Shown: positions 19,189-28,538, counted from the stretch's first letter. The stretch: 64,000 bases of DNA from Peribacillus frigoritolerans (GCF_030676415.1 NZ_JAUUTW010000005.1:158526-222525), one strand, 5' to 3'. Notes: generated by a model from the letters alone, not told the origin. Program-made: numbers and translations.

Positions 19189-19770
19189 TTATTCGATTGT
19201 TTGCTGAAATTTTTCAAAAAACAGATCGGCTTCACCATTTTCAAAGCTATCATCCGAATTATCGGCGAGAGGCGGTAATTCATCTATGGAATTCAGGCCG
19301 AAGTAATCCAAAAACTCTTTTGTTGTCCCATATAAATAAGCCCGGCCCGAGCCTTCAGCACGTCCGACCTCTTTTATTAAGACTTTAGTGACAAGTGTAT
19401 GAATGGGGCGTTCCGTTTTCACTCCGCGAATTTCATCAATTTCAGCTCTGGTAATCGGCTGCTTATAGGCAATGATTGCGAGTGTTTCCAAAGCCGCCTG
19501 GGACAAGCCTTGAGTGCTTGATGTTTCCACTAGTCTTTTCAAGTAATCCGAGTGCTCTTTCTTTGTCGTCATCTGGTAAACACCCGCTATTTCCATCACC
19601 TGAATCCCGCGTACATCCGATATATATTCTTCCTTTAAACTTTCAACGATGTCCGTTGCTTGATATTCCGTAATTTCCAGGACAGAGGCAATTTGTTTGA
19701 CGGATAGCCCTTCATCTCCGGCAGCAAACAATAATGCCTCAAGAATCCCTTTCCAATTAATGACTTCCAA
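19189..19770 (-). CDS. scpB: Segregation and condensation protein B
   Basis: 193-aa winged-helix kleisin-associated subunit of the SMC-ScpAB condensin that compacts and separates chromosomes. Typical segments are ILEALLFAAGDEGLSVKQIA, ALETLAIIAYKQPITRAEID and EIRGVKTERPIHTLV. The start is TTG 19770, inside the end of scpA (14-nt overlap), with AAGGAAGGTG upstream; translational coupling fits a fixed ScpA:ScpB ratio. Confidence 0.95.
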   Translation of the reverse strand: MEVINWKGILEALLFAAGDEGLSVKQIASVLEITEYQATDIVESLKEEYISDVRGIQVMEIAGVYQMTTKKEHSDYLKRLVETSSTQGLSQAALETLAIIAYKQPITRAEIDEIRGVKTERPIHTLVTKVLIKEVGRAEGSGRAYLYGTTKEFLDYFGLNSIDELPPLADNSDDSFENGEADLFFEKFQQTIE

Positions 19771-20524
19771 CTGGTTCTACACCTTCCTTAGCAGCAATCA
19801 TGATCTCCGAAAAATTATCTTCCTGTTCAACGATGATTTCATTTAATTTCATCAGTTCCAGCACCGCCATAAAAGTGATGACGATATGCTCTTTAACCGG
19901 GAGCGAAAACAGTTCAAAAAAACTTTTCTTCCCTTTTATTGATTGTAACTCAATCATGATTTCATCCATTCGTTTCTCTATCGATATCTCTTGTTTCGTT
20001 ACTTTCGTGTAAAGCGGCTTTTGAATTTTTTGCCTTCGCAGCAGTTTTTGCAGAGCCCCCAACATATCGTATAGACTTATATTCAACTCTTGTTTATCAC
20101 TTTCCGCTTCTTTAACATAAACAGATAAATCACTTGGGGGTTTGGTGAACATCAAGCTTCTTTCTTCTTCCATCCCTTTAAATTCTTCGGCTGCATATTT
20201 ATACTTTTTATATTCTAATAGTTTTTCCACAAGCTCATCCCGTGGATCTTCCTCAAATAATTCCCCATCTTCATCAATCATTAGTTCATCTTCATGCTTT
20301 GGAAGCAACATTTTACTCTTGATGGCAAGCAGTGTTGCAGCCATCACCAGATATTCACTGGCCACATCCAATTCCAGATGCTGCATCGTATGGATGTAAC
20401 CTAGGTATTGGTCTGTAATATCAGCCATCGGAATATCGTAGATGTCTATTTCCAGGCGATTAATCAAATGCAGGAGTAAATCCATCGGACCTTCGAAAGC
20501 GTCAATTTTTATATTATAACCCAT
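19757..20524 (-). CDS. scpA: Segregation and condensation protein A (kleisin)
   Basis: 255-aa kleisin that bridges the SMC head domains. The N-terminal block MGYNIKIDAFEGPMDLLLHL and LEIDIYDIPMADITDQYL bind the SMC neck; the C-terminal winged helix (SLPVKEHIVITFMAVLELMK) binds the other head. ATG with GAGGT upstream; first gene of scpA-scpB. Confidence 0.96.
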   Translation of the reverse strand: MGYNIKIDAFEGPMDLLLHLINRLEIDIYDIPMADITDQYLGYIHTMQHLELDVASEYLVMAATLLAIKSKMLLPKHEDELMIDEDGELFEEDPRDELVEKLLEYKKYKYAAEEFKGMEEERSLMFTKPPSDLSVYVKEAESDKQELNISLYDMLGALQKLLRRQKIQKPLYTKVTKQEISIEKRMDEIMIELQSIKGKKSFFELFSLPVKEHIVITFMAVLELMKLNEIIVEQEDNFSEIMIAAKEGVEPVGSH

Positions 20525-20675
20525 TAAATTACCTCATTTAAATCTAATTGGCCGATATAGACCTATTTCTTTTACTAATCAAGTATAGTGGATTGCCGCC
20601 CTTTATCCAAATAATAATTTACTGCCCTTAGAAAAGTTTTTATTTGGGATTACCGTCAAATGGGTCGTTGCCCAA

Positions 20676-20702
20676 TCACATTCCGAAATCCAACATAACC
20701 TA
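20676..20702 (+). promoter_or_regulatory. Putative sigma K promoter of the YjcZ-type gene
   Basis: CATAACCTA at 20694-20702 matches the sigma K -10 (CATANNNTA) with a CACA about 14 nt upstream. Placement 38 nt before the start codon fits a late mother-cell gene. Confidence 0.4.
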
Positions 20703-20739
20703 GAAATGTAAGAATCGCAGAACAAAGGAGGTACTCATT

Positions 20740-20832
20740 ATGGGTGCAGGTGGTTTTGGAAACGGCGGCGGATTCGCGTTTATTGTAGTATTGTTCATTT
20801 TATTAGTTATTGTCGGTGCTTCTTGGTGTTAA
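20740..20832 (+). CDS. YjcZ family sporulation peptide
   Basis: 30-aa hydrophobic peptide beginning MGAGGFGNGGGFAFIVVLFI and ending VGASWC. A glycine-rich N terminus followed by one membrane span is typical of YjcZ/YoqH-like sporulation peptides that abound in Bacillus. A perfect AAAGGAGG precedes the ATG, and a hairpin terminator follows. Individual functions in this family are mostly unknown; spore association is inferred from the family and the putative sigma K promoter. Confidence 0.85.
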   Translation: MGAGGFGNGGGFAFIVVLFILLVIVGASWC

Positions 20833-20849
20833 TTGAAGACTGATGAATC

Positions 20850-20880
20850 AAGCTGATTGCCTTGCAATCGGCTTTCTTTA
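20850..20880 (+). terminator. Terminator after the YjcZ-type gene
   Basis: AAGCTGATTGC, loop CTT, GCAATCGGCTT, then TCTTTATTTT. Confidence 0.75.
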
Positions 20881-20999
20881 TTTTCCAAGAAAAAATTCTA
20901 TGCTAAACTTAGTGAGTATACATAGCGGGTGTTAAGCTATAAGAAAATGGCTTTTTGCCTTACCTTACTTGATTCCATCAAACAAAAGGGGTGCTCCTA

Positions 21000-21536
21000 T
21001 TGAATTACGCGGAAGACTACCTTTCTTTCCTTGTCCATTTCCATGCGACAAGGGATTACTTCGAATGTCATGAAATTCTTGAAGAATATTGGAAGGAAAT
21101 CGCACCAAAAGAGCGTGACTCTCATTGGGTCGGGCTCATTCAAATTGCGGTTGCCCTGTATCATGATCGCAGGGGAAACAAAAAGGGGGCTGCAAGGACC
21201 CTGTCTAAAGCCCTGGCAAATCTCCACCTTAAAAAGGCCGAGCTCCTGAAGTTGGGACTCGATCCAGAACGACTGTTCAAATTGCTCGAGGACACCCATG
21301 AGCGAATGTTATCACAAAAGCCATATAAAAGCATTAATCTGCCGATAGCGGATCAAGGCTTGATCGAAAAATGCCAGTCCATGTGTTTGCAAGAAGGGTA
21401 CATATGGGCTGCAGATAGCGACATGGCTAATTCATCAATAGTTGATAAGCATCTAATGCGTGACCGTTCGGATGTCATTTCAGAAAGGGCTCGGCAGCTA
21501 TCCCTTCGAAAAACAAGAATGGAGGACCGCCCTTAA
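21000..21536 (+). CDS. ypuF: DUF309 domain protein YpuF
   Basis: 178 aa. The first 100 residues carry the DUF309 pattern: HATRDYFECHEILEEYWKE, SHWVGLIQIAVALYHDRRGN and GAARTLSKAL, an all-helical fold of unknown activity. TTG at 21000 is chosen because AAAGGGGTG precedes it; a GTG three codons upstream is inside that site. In B. subtilis ypuF sits between scpA and ribT; here it is beside them but on the plus strand, convergent with ribT. Confidence 0.85.
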   Translation: MNYAEDYLSFLVHFHATRDYFECHEILEEYWKEIAPKERDSHWVGLIQIAVALYHDRRGNKKGAARTLSKALANLHLKKAELLKLGLDPERLFKLLEDTHERMLSQKPYKSINLPIADQGLIEKCQSMCLQEGYIWAADSDMANSSIVDKHLMRDRSDVISERARQLSLRKTRMEDRP

Positions 21537-21550
21537 AGGTGGTCCTCCAT
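21519..21550. terminator. Bidirectional hairpin between ypuF and ribT
   Basis: AATGGAGGACCGCC and GGTGGTCCTCCATT pair with one mismatch around a six-base loop; T runs are weak. It overlaps the ypuF stop codon. Confidence 0.6.
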
Positions 21551-21563
21551 TCAACTTTCATAT

Positions 21564-21935
<372 letters not shown>

Positions 21936-22064
21936 TTATTATCTTCCTGTTTCCAATTAATTTGCTTTGAATAATAATCCTCACATATAACATTTACATC
22001 ATACATAAAAACCTCGTTCGTTTCAACATCACTTTCAGCACTTGATTTATCGATGTGCTATATG

Positions 22065-22151
22065 CTAAGCGATAAACAGCCAGTATATGATTCCCCACAT
22101 CAAAGCGATAATAAGCATCATAAGTAAAAGAGTCTTATTACTTTTCCTCAT
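22065..22151 (-). CDS. 28-aa single-pass membrane peptide
   Basis: ATG 22151 preceded by GGGAG opens a frame of 28 codons starting MRKSNKTLLLMMLIIALMWG and ending IIYWLFIA. Basic N terminus and one continuous hydrophobic helix. It sits alone in the 580-base gap between ribT and ypuA. I do not recognise it. Confidence 0.5.
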   Translation of the reverse strand: MRKSNKTLLLMMLIIALMWGIIYWLFIA

Positions 22152-22489
22152 CCCATACTCCCTTTATGAATGGTCCAAATATTTAAATAACGAATTCATT
22201 CTACTATAACTTAACACAATCTGACAAATATCCTTGCAATCTTGCTTCGATTTTACTACATTGGTAAAGTGATCTAGGTTCATAGAGTGCCCTCTTAGGT
22301 ATAAAAGACAAAGATACACCCAACTTCTTCGTTAAAAGAACGTAGCTATCTTGGGCTATATAAATTTTTTTCAGGAAAATATGTATCTTTTTTATCCTTT
22401 GTTTCGTCAAATACTATGAATCTGATTTAAAGTGCCGCCCTTTTATTGAAAGATTCCCAATTCAGCAGGAAAAGTTAAGGAGGATTATC
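22152..22489. other. Intergenic region upstream of ypuA
   Basis: About 340 bases. A 68-codon minus-strand frame lacks a ribosome binding site and looks like chance. I see no clear terminator or consensus promoter; the ypuA promoter must lie near its right end. Confidence 0.4.
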
Positions 22490-23359
22490 ATGAAAAAAAT
22501 GAATAAATGGGTCATTGTAACCATTTTATTATGTCTATTATTGCCATATAAAGCTTTTGCAGATGCAGCTGTTGGTGAAATGATTGTCACACTTGGTGAG
22601 AATTTGACAAATGAACAAAAAAATATGATTTTATCAGAAATGAAAGCGCCAAATGATGTTGAGGTTCTAACGGTTACAAATGCGGAAGAGCATGAATACT
22701 TAGGAGACTATATCGCTAGCCGTCTGATCGGTACAAAAGCGATTTCATCTTCTGCCATTACTTTGGAGGAAAAAGGTACCGGACTTAAACTGGAGTCGAA
22801 AAACATTAACTGGGTTTCCGATGAAATGTATATCAATGCACTGGCCACTGCTGGAGTAAAAGATGCTACCGTTTATGTCACCGCACCTATACCCGTTTCC
22901 GGTACAGCGGCTTTGACAGGAGTCATTAAAGCCTATGAAATCTCTGCCGACAAGAAGATTCCTGAAGATGTGAAACAGGCTGCGAATGAAGAAATGGTGA
23001 AAACAGCAAAATTGGGTGACGAAATCGGTACAGAAGAAGCCTCTGCACTGGTTACGAAAATCAAAGAGGAAATGGCTGCAAATCCACCAGCCAATACTGA
23101 AGAAGTCCGCGAGGTTGTCGAGTCTTCAGCAAAAGACCTTGGAATCGCCTTAAATGATGATCAAGTTCAAAGTTTAATTGATTTATTCAATAAGCTAAAA
23201 GAATTGGATATTGATTGGAACGCTGTCGGTGATCAGCTTACTGCAGCTAAAGATAAACTTTCCAATTTTCTTGAATCCGAAGAGGGTCAATCATTTCTGG
23301 ATAAATTGAAAGAAGTCTTCAGTAGTTTAATAGACGCGATCAAGTCACTTTTCAGCTGA
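22490..23359 (+). CDS. ypuA: Secreted DUF1002 protein YpuA
   Basis: 289 aa with a signal peptide ending near residue 26 (LPYKAFADAAV). The rest is the DUF1002 domain: GEMIVTLGENLTNEQKNMIL, GLKLESKNINWVSDEMYINA and VKDATVYVTAPIPVSGTAAL. A C-terminal helical region ends LIDAIKSLFS. B. subtilis YpuA has the same layout and is linked to cell-envelope stress; molecular function unknown. AGGAGG upstream. The terminator after it is the target of a terminator-flanked repeat element. Confidence 0.9.
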   Translation: MKKMNKWVIVTILLCLLLPYKAFADAAVGEMIVTLGENLTNEQKNMILSEMKAPNDVEVLTVTNAEEHEYLGDYIASRLIGTKAISSSAITLEEKGTGLKLESKNINWVSDEMYINALATAGVKDATVYVTAPIPVSGTAALTGVIKAYEISADKKIPEDVKQAANEEMVKTAKLGDEIGTEEASALVTKIKEEMAANPPANTEEVREVVESSAKDLGIALNDDQVQSLIDLFNKLKELDIDWNAVGDQLTAAKDKLSNFLESEEGQSFLDKLKEVFSSLIDAIKSLFS

Positions 23360-23369
23360 ATCAAATAAA

Positions 23370-23393
23370 AAAGGATGGCCAATGCCATCCTTT
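23370..23393. terminator. ypuA/lysA terminator hairpin, left duplicate
   Basis: Arm AAAGGATGGC, loop CAAT, arm GCCATCCTTT: a perfect 10-bp stem. The same 24 bases recur at 23715-23738 on the other side of the inserted element. In this copy the T run on the plus side has been cut to three T by the insertion. Confidence 0.85.
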
Positions 23394-23714
23394 CAGACTG
23401 TGGGTAAACTCGATGAAAATCGAGTTTGCCCACAGTTTTTTTATAGCTGTACAATTTGACCGTTGATTTCCACTCCGGACACTCGCTTTCCGCGGGCGGT
23501 CCGGGTGCCCCCTCGGCGCCATTGCGCCTGCGTGGTCTCCCTTGGACGCGCTTTTCCCGTAGGAGTCTCGTACCTTCCGTTCCAATCAACTTTGTTTTAA
23601 CATTTAGATAGAAACCATACCTGAGGAGTTGAAGGTATTGCTTTGGGTCAATTGGTTCGGAAACATCATTTGATTAAAGTTACGTTTTCCAAAGCCCTTT
23701 TATCTACAAAACTG
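23394..23714 (+). mobile_element. Element A: 321-bp terminator-inserted non-autonomous element
   Basis: Starts CAGACTGTGGGTAAACTCG and ends CTACAAAACTG, giving imperfect terminal inverted repeats of about 15 bp. The left end folds into a 17-bp hairpin with GAAA loop (23398-23435) followed by seven T. The next part (23462-23590) is a 129-bp GC-rich imperfect palindrome bounded by GTTGATT and AATCAAC, nearly identical to that in the IS1182-type element at 28.6 kb. No coding capacity. It looks like an internally deleted derivative mobilised in trans. Flanked by a perfect 24-bp duplication of a terminator hairpin. Confidence 0.8.
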
Positions 23715-23738
23715 AAAGGATGGCCAATGCCATCCTTT
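23715..23738. terminator. ypuA/lysA terminator hairpin, right duplicate
   Basis: Identical to 23370-23393, with the original eight-T run retained on the plus side and lysA ending three bases beyond. Confidence 0.85.
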
Positions 23739-23741
23739 TTT

Positions 23742-25070
23742 TTATTTTTTATGGACGACTGCCGCTTCATGAAGGGCCAAATCCAAATGGATAAGATCTT
23801 CGTACGTCTCACGTTTGATGACCAACCGGGCTTCTCCATTTTCGGCAAAGACGACTGCCGGTCTCGGAATCCGATTGTAATTGTTCGACATGGAATATCC
23901 ATATGCCCCTGTACAAAATACCGCCAAGACATCACCGCGGCCGGCTTTTGGCAATGGTAAATCCCAAATCAACATATCTCCGCTTTCACAGCATTTCCCG
24001 GCAATGGACACTGTCTCTTCTACAGGGTCAAGCGGTCGATTTGCAAGAATGGCATCATACTTCGCTTCGTAAAGAGCGGGACGTAAATTATCACTCATGC
24101 CCCCATCAACGGCAATATATTTACGGACATTAGGAACTTCCTTTTCAGAACCGACCTTGTACAGTGTCACACCCGCGTCCCCGACTAATGAACGGCCAGG
24201 TTCGATCCAGATTTCAGGCATCACTAAATCAGAATCAGCAATCAGGTTCTGTACTTCCCTAACGATTTCCTCAACATATTGAGACGCCGGTAGCGGGTCA
24301 TCCTCTTGCGTATATCGAATCCCGAATCCCCCTCCGAGATTCAATACCTTTGGTTGAAACCCTACCGAACCGTGCCAATCATTCAGCTTACCGATAATTT
24401 TTTGGGCTGCAAGAAGGAAACCGGTCGTTTGAAAGATCTGGGAACCGATATGGCAGTGCAGTCCCAGCACTTCCAAAAATTCACTTTCCAGCGCTTGTCG
24501 AAGGGCAGCTTCGGCCTGGCCGTTAATAAGATCAAAACCAAATTTCGAATCTTCTTGCCCTGTCAAAATATAATCATGCGTATGGGCTTCGATACCTGGT
24601 GTTACACGAAGAAGGATTTTTACTTTTTGTTCACGGTTTGTACAAATTTCTCCCAACAGTGTCAACTCTGAAAAATTATCGACTACAATACAGCCAATGT
24701 CATAATCCAAAGCCATATGTAGCTCTTCTTCACTTTTGTTATTTCCATGGAAGTGAATCCGTTCTGTTGGGAAATTAGCCTTAATTGCCGTATACAATTC
24801 CCCCGCTGAGACAACATCGAGAGAAAGTCCCTCTTGCTCAGCCAACTGGATCATGGCAATCGAAGAAAAGGCCTTACTTGCGTAAGCAACTTGTGCTGAA
24901 ATCCCCAATTCCTCAAAAGTTCTCTTGAACCCTCTCGCCCGTTCGCGAATCAGCTCTACATCATAAACATATAATGGTGTACCAAATTGTTCGATCAAAT
25001 CGATCGTGTCCACTCCGCCAATCTCCAGATGTCCACGTTCATTGACACCACCGGTTCCGTACAAATGCAT
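23742..25070 (-). CDS. lysA: Diaminopimelate decarboxylase
   Basis: 442-aa PLP enzyme that converts meso-diaminopimelate to lysine, the last step of the pathway. PLP Lys66 in VAYASKAFSS, HGNNKSEEEL, GLHCHIGSQIF, GGGFGIRY, EPGRSLVGDAG and the substrate/PLP CESGD motif are all present. ATG with AGGAAGGTG upstream. Follows spoVAF in the same direction, as in B. subtilis, with 275 nt between them and no clear terminator. Confidence 0.96.
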   Translation of the reverse strand: MHLYGTGGVNERGHLEIGGVDTIDLIEQFGTPLYVYDVELIRERARGFKRTFEELGISAQVAYASKAFSSIAMIQLAEQEGLSLDVVSAGELYTAIKANFPTERIHFHGNNKSEEELHMALDYDIGCIVVDNFSELTLLGEICTNREQKVKILLRVTPGIEAHTHDYILTGQEDSKFGFDLINGQAEAALRQALESEFLEVLGLHCHIGSQIFQTTGFLLAAQKIIGKLNDWHGSVGFQPKVLNLGGGFGIRYTQEDDPLPASQYVEEIVREVQNLIADSDLVMPEIWIEPGRSLVGDAGVTLYKVGSEKEVPNVRKYIAVDGGMSDNLRPALYEAKYDAILANRPLDPVEETVSIAGKCCESGDMLIWDLPLPKAGRGDVLAVFCTGAYGYSMSNNYNRIPRPAVVFAENGEARLVIKRETYEDLIHLDLALHEAAVVHKK

Positions 25071-25345
25071 GATAGCCTCACCTTCCTGAATTAAAACTAA
25101 AGATTAATAAGAAATGAGGCAGCCTCAAATAAAGAAACCCTGCTGTAAAAGGTCCTCTATATGAACAAGCCTCATCCGTATCGATTATCCCATGTAAATA
25201 TTGTTCTCTATGACTGCTTAGTAGTTCGAAGGGAAAGACAGATTGGTTTAAACTCCAAAGAGTCATAGTAGCTTTATCTCTTTGTGAAGCCTAACTTTAC
25301 CGCTTTATCCGAATAAAATTAAATTACCACAACTTTTCGACAACA
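25071..25345. other. lysA leader region
   Basis: 275 bases between spoVAF and lysA. A small dyad (TGAGGCTGCCTCA on the minus strand) lies about 40 nt before the lysA ribosome binding site. I see no L-box aptamer, no T-box and no terminator. A 62-codon frame here has no ribosome binding site. Confidence 0.4.
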
Positions 25346-26839
25346 TCAACCTTTAGATTTTCTCGGCTGCCTATATAAATCCTGGGGATGTACAATACTC
25401 GGACGTTCTATAGATCCTGGATAAGGTCTTCTAAATATTATATGTGACAAGGCCTTCGGCTGAAACGGGAGAAGCGGCCATAAATAAGGTGTATTTAACG
25501 TTTTTATACTGGCGAGCATAATCAAGTAGAGTGTGATGCCTATGACTAAGCCAGGCACTTTAAATAAAGCGACCAGCACTATCAGGACTAAACGGGAAAT
25601 TTTATTCGCAACCCCTAGTTCTAGACTCGGAGTGACAAATGTACCGATTGTCGCTACGGAAGCGTAGAGAACCACTTCAGGAACAAATAGGCCAACATCT
25701 ATCGCTATTTGTCCTATCAAAACCGCCGCAACCAAGCCCATTGCCGTGGAAAGCGGGGTCGGGGTATGAACGGCTGCCATCCTTAAAAATTCTATCCCTA
25801 TATCGGAAATGAAGATTTGGAACACAATGGGTATATGCGTTTTTTCATTCGGCCCGATATACTCGAACTTTTCCGGCAGAAGGGAAGGGTCTAAACAAAA
25901 CAATAACCAAATCGGCAGCAAGAATAACGAAACGAAAATCCCGAGAAACCGGACCCAGCGCACCAAGGTTCCAACAGCAGGTGCCTGCCGATACTCCTCA
26001 GCGTGTTGCATGTGATGGAAAAGAGTGGACGGGGTGATGATGACACTCGGTGAGGTATCCACATAAATAAGGACATGCCCCTCAAGTAAATGCGTTGCCG
26101 CTACATCAGCACGTTCCGTGTACCTGACAAGCGGGTATGGGTTATATCCTTGCCTGACAATGAACTCTTCGATCGTTTTATCAGACATTGTAATGCCATC
26201 AACCTCAATACTATTCAATTCCTTACGAATGATATCAATTAAATCAGGATCGGCAATATCTTTAATGTAGCCGATGGATATATCTGATTTCGATCGTTCT
26301 CCTACATGCAACATTTCAAAACGTAATCTTTCATCCCGTATCCTCCGTCTGGTAATCGCTGTATTAATGATTATATTCTCGACAAAACCATCCCTTGATC
26401 CACGGACGACTTTTTCCGTATCGGGTTCTACTGGCTGTCTCCCGGGATAACTCCTGACATCCACAACCAACCCTATTGGTTTACCATCAACAACAACGAC
26501 TATTAAACCGGATAATACCTGATCAACAAGCTCATCCATCGTCTTTATTTCCTGAACGGATTGGTGTACAAGCAAGTCTTTGACTACATCAAAAACTTTA
26601 GTAGACACGATATCGGCATTTTTGTTATGAATGAGAGAATCGAGGATATCAATGATGTACTCTGTATCCGTCAGCCCGTTTATATAGTAAATATGCACAT
26701 CTTTTCTTAAGACCTTTATCCTTCTTACTCCTAAGTCGAAGCTGACGCCTAGACCTACTTTCTCTTCCATGTACGCGTCAACTTCCGCTACCCTACTCGG
26801 AATCGGTATCATGTTTTGAGGTTTCTCTGAAGTCATCAT
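25346..26839 (-). CDS. spoVAF: Stage V sporulation protein AF (GerA family)
   Basis: 497-aa spore inner-membrane protein homologous to GerA-type germinant receptor A subunits. The N-terminal half is soluble ([50 protein letters not shown]), the C-terminal half has about five membrane segments ([37 protein letters not shown]). ATG 26839 chosen because GGAG lies five bases upstream; it overlaps spoVAEa by 47 nt. Confidence 0.93.
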   Translation of the reverse strand: MMTSEKPQNMIPIPSRVAEVDAYMEEKVGLGVSFDLGVRRIKVLRKDVHIYYINGLTDTEYIIDILDSLIHNKNADIVSTKVFDVVKDLLVHQSVQEIKTMDELVDQVLSGLIVVVVDGKPIGLVVDVRSYPGRQPVEPDTEKVVRGSRDGFVENIIINTAITRRRIRDERLRFEMLHVGERSKSDISIGYIKDIADPDLIDIIRKELNSIEVDGITMSDKTIEEFIVRQGYNPYPLVRYTERADVAATHLLEGHVLIYVDTSPSVIITPSTLFHHMQHAEEYRQAPAVGTLVRWVRFLGIFVSLFLLPIWLLFCLDPSLLPEKFEYIGPNEKTHIPIVFQIFISDIGIEFLRMAAVHTPTPLSTAMGLVAAVLIGQIAIDVGLFVPEVVLYASVATIGTFVTPSLELGVANKISRLVLIVLVALFKVPGLVIGITLYLIMLASIKTLNTPYLWPLLPFQPKALSHIIFRRPYPGSIERPSIVHPQDLYRQPRKSKG

Positions 26840-27398
26840 GACCACTCCTTTCCAATATGATTTCCACTGCCAGCTTCGTTATCGGTGCTCCTCTTTTAAA
26901 ATCGTCCTGATGGGACATTTTCCCTATATCTCCTATCCCCACTACTATGGGAACATGTAATTGATCGATGCAATACACCGTATCTCCTGTTATCTTGCCC
27001 AGTTCAAATTCCTCAGCGCCGTATTTATCAACCCCGTTCGGTGTCAAATTACCATCACGGTCAATACAGATATCCACCTTGGTCCATTCTTCCCTTCTAG
27101 TCTTTGAAGCGACCGCTATTACGCCAAGGACATTAATATCAGGGTGTCCGGCAACTACCTTCATTGCCTGTTCGCCTGATCCTTCTCCTATAAAACCGCT
27201 ATCATCAAACATGACCAATACAGGATCATACTTCGCCTTTTTTATTAATTCAACTAACTCCAAGCCCGTATATCGTGATGGATTACCCTGGGACATGGAG
27301 ATACATCTTCCCCCAATTTCCTTGGCTACATGCTCGACAGCCCGTTTCGCATACTCATCACCATCCGTAATCAATATCACTTTTCGTTTGGTCACCAT
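26793..27398 (-). CDS. spoVAEA: Stage V sporulation protein AEa
   Basis: 201-aa soluble protein of the spoVA operon. It begins [20 protein letters not shown] and contains [32 protein letters not shown] and [21 protein letters not shown], all typical of SpoVAEa. The ATG at 27398 is preceded by GGTAGG; a GTG 14 codons upstream has no ribosome binding site. It directly follows spoVAB, although AC, AD and AEb normally lie between these genes. Confidence 0.92.
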   Translation of the reverse strand: MVTKRKVILITDGDEYAKRAVEHVAKEIGGRCISMSQGNPSRYTGLELVELIKKAKYDPVLVMFDDSGFIGEGSGEQAMKVVAGHPDINVLGVIAVASKTRREEWTKVDICIDRDGNLTPNGVDKYGAEEFELGKITGDTVYCIDQLHVPIVVGIGDIGKMSHQDDFKRGAPITKLAVEIILERSGHDDFRETSKHDTDSE

Positions 27399-27440
27399 CT
27401 TGGGCCTACCTTTCATCACAGGAATAGTTACCTCATACAC

Positions 27441-27863
27441 TTATAAATCGACAAAATAAATCCATTGGAATAATGATCCGGCTATTTTTCCCAATACGAG
27501 TGCCATTAACAGATAAATGATCTTTTCTTGAATTCCGATTCGTTTTGAAAGAACCGGAAATACATTCAGGACTTCAGTTAAGGCAGCAGCGAGCATCCCA
27601 TTAAATATCCCGTCAGCCAAACCGATTGGAATTAATAAAAAATACGGGAGGGAAAGTTCCGTTTCCTGTAATCCTAACCATGTTCCTGCGACAACTCCGG
27701 CAATGATGGCTCCTTCGTAGTAATGTATCATTTTCATTGTTTTTGTCAGCTGAGTCAGTCTCGGAATCACCCCAAGTACAGTTAAAAACGCTACAAAACC
27801 GGCACCTGTCGCAAAACCTCCGGCTAAACCGACAAAGATTCCGAAGATGATTTTACCGGTCAT
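27441..27863 (-). CDS. spoVAB: Stage V sporulation protein AB
   Basis: 140-aa polytopic membrane protein: IFGIFVGLAGGFATGAGFVA, FLTVLGVIPRLTQLTKTMK, then three further hydrophobic helices. Part of the apparatus moving dipicolinic acid across the spore membrane. ATG 27863 gives the normal family length and overlaps the spoVAA end by 11 nt; an AAGGAG lies 16 nt upstream, rather far, so the exact start is uncertain (TTG one codon earlier is possible). Confidence 0.9.
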   Translation of the reverse strand: MTGKIIFGIFVGLAGGFATGAGFVAFLTVLGVIPRLTQLTKTMKMIHYYEGAIIAGVVAGTWLGLQETELSLPYFLLIPIGLADGIFNGMLAAALTEVLNVFPVLSKRIGIQEKIIYLLMALVLGKIAGSLFQWIYFVDL

Positions 27864-28476
27864 CAAGGTGGCGCACGTTCTCCTTATTTTCATTCATGAT
27901 TACATAACGGTCCAAATCCTGCTGATAGTTGAACATTTCAACCTCGAGCGGACTAGGTTCCTCATTGAAGCGTTTTTTAAAGAAGTGATTAAAAAATAGA
28001 ATCATGCCCATACCAAGGCCGAAGCTATATGGGATTTGGATCAATAACGGCTTATCTTCCACTTTTCCCGTTATTATAGTAAAGATTTTTTGATGCACTT
28101 CCCCCATGCTGACATCCACATGAAAATTCATGATCGTCATCCCGCCGCCGACAAATAACAAAAACCAAACGAAGGCGAATGTCAGGTATGACATTTTCTT
28201 TTTCGAGAGGATGATTTCGATGATCGTTTGGGAGGGCCCGAATGTCTCCACTTCAATAGTCTGATCCATCTTGCGGATGGCCATGATAACTTGAGCCAAA
28301 TCAATGACAATAATATTCCTATCTTCCTTCTTGACCGTTAATAATATGATTTCTTCAATTTTGGTAATCACTTCTTCAGGTCCAATTATCCTTGCAATAT
28401 CTTTTATCCTCACCGTTTGATTTCCCTTTACTTGTACACGGTTCCTCATCCTGATATATACAACTGCCACTATCAT
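27853..28476 (-). CDS. spoVAA: Stage V sporulation protein AA
   Basis: 207 aa, first gene of the spoVA operon. N-terminal soluble part (VYIRMRNRVQVKGNQTVRIK, VIDLAQVIMAIRKMD), two membrane segments (about 95-118 and 150-175) around SMGEVHQKIFTIITG, and the conserved FNHFFKKRFNEEPSPLEVEM tail. Length equals the B. subtilis protein when started at ATG 28476. Expressed in the forespore from a sigma G promoter 32-62 nt upstream. Confidence 0.92.
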   Translation of the reverse strand: MIVAVVYIRMRNRVQVKGNQTVRIKDIARIIGPEEVITKIEEIILLTVKKEDRNIIVIDLAQVIMAIRKMDQTIEVETFGPSQTIIEIILSKKKMSYLTFAFVWFLLFVGGGMTIMNFHVDVSMGEVHQKIFTIITGKVEDKPLLIQIPYSFGLGMGMILFFNHFFKKRFNEEPSPLEVEMFNYQQDLDRYVIMNENKENVRHLDDR

Positions 28477-28507
28477 CACATCCCGACCTTTTATTTCCTT
28501 ATGATAG

Positions 28508-28538
28508 TAGTATGGATTGGAAACAGATTGAAAATGCA
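28508..28538 (-). promoter_or_regulatory. Sigma G promoter of the spoVA operon
   Basis: On the minus strand TGCATT, an 18-nt spacer and CATACTA; the -10 matches the sigma G consensus exactly. Confidence 0.8.

Noticed and set aside
22204..22410. 68-codon TTG-initiated frame upstream of ypuA
   Set aside because: No ribosome binding site and no recognisable sequence; treated as chance.
23370..23738. Duplicate hairpins as ordinary tandem terminators
   Set aside because: Loops as well as stems are identical, the copies flank elements with shared termini, and the pattern recurs at three loci with different hairpins. Target duplication explains this; independent evolution of identical hairpins does not.
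25071..25345. Possible lysine riboswitch before lysA
   Set aside because: The conserved L-box core sequences and a terminator are not visible; only a short dyad is seen.
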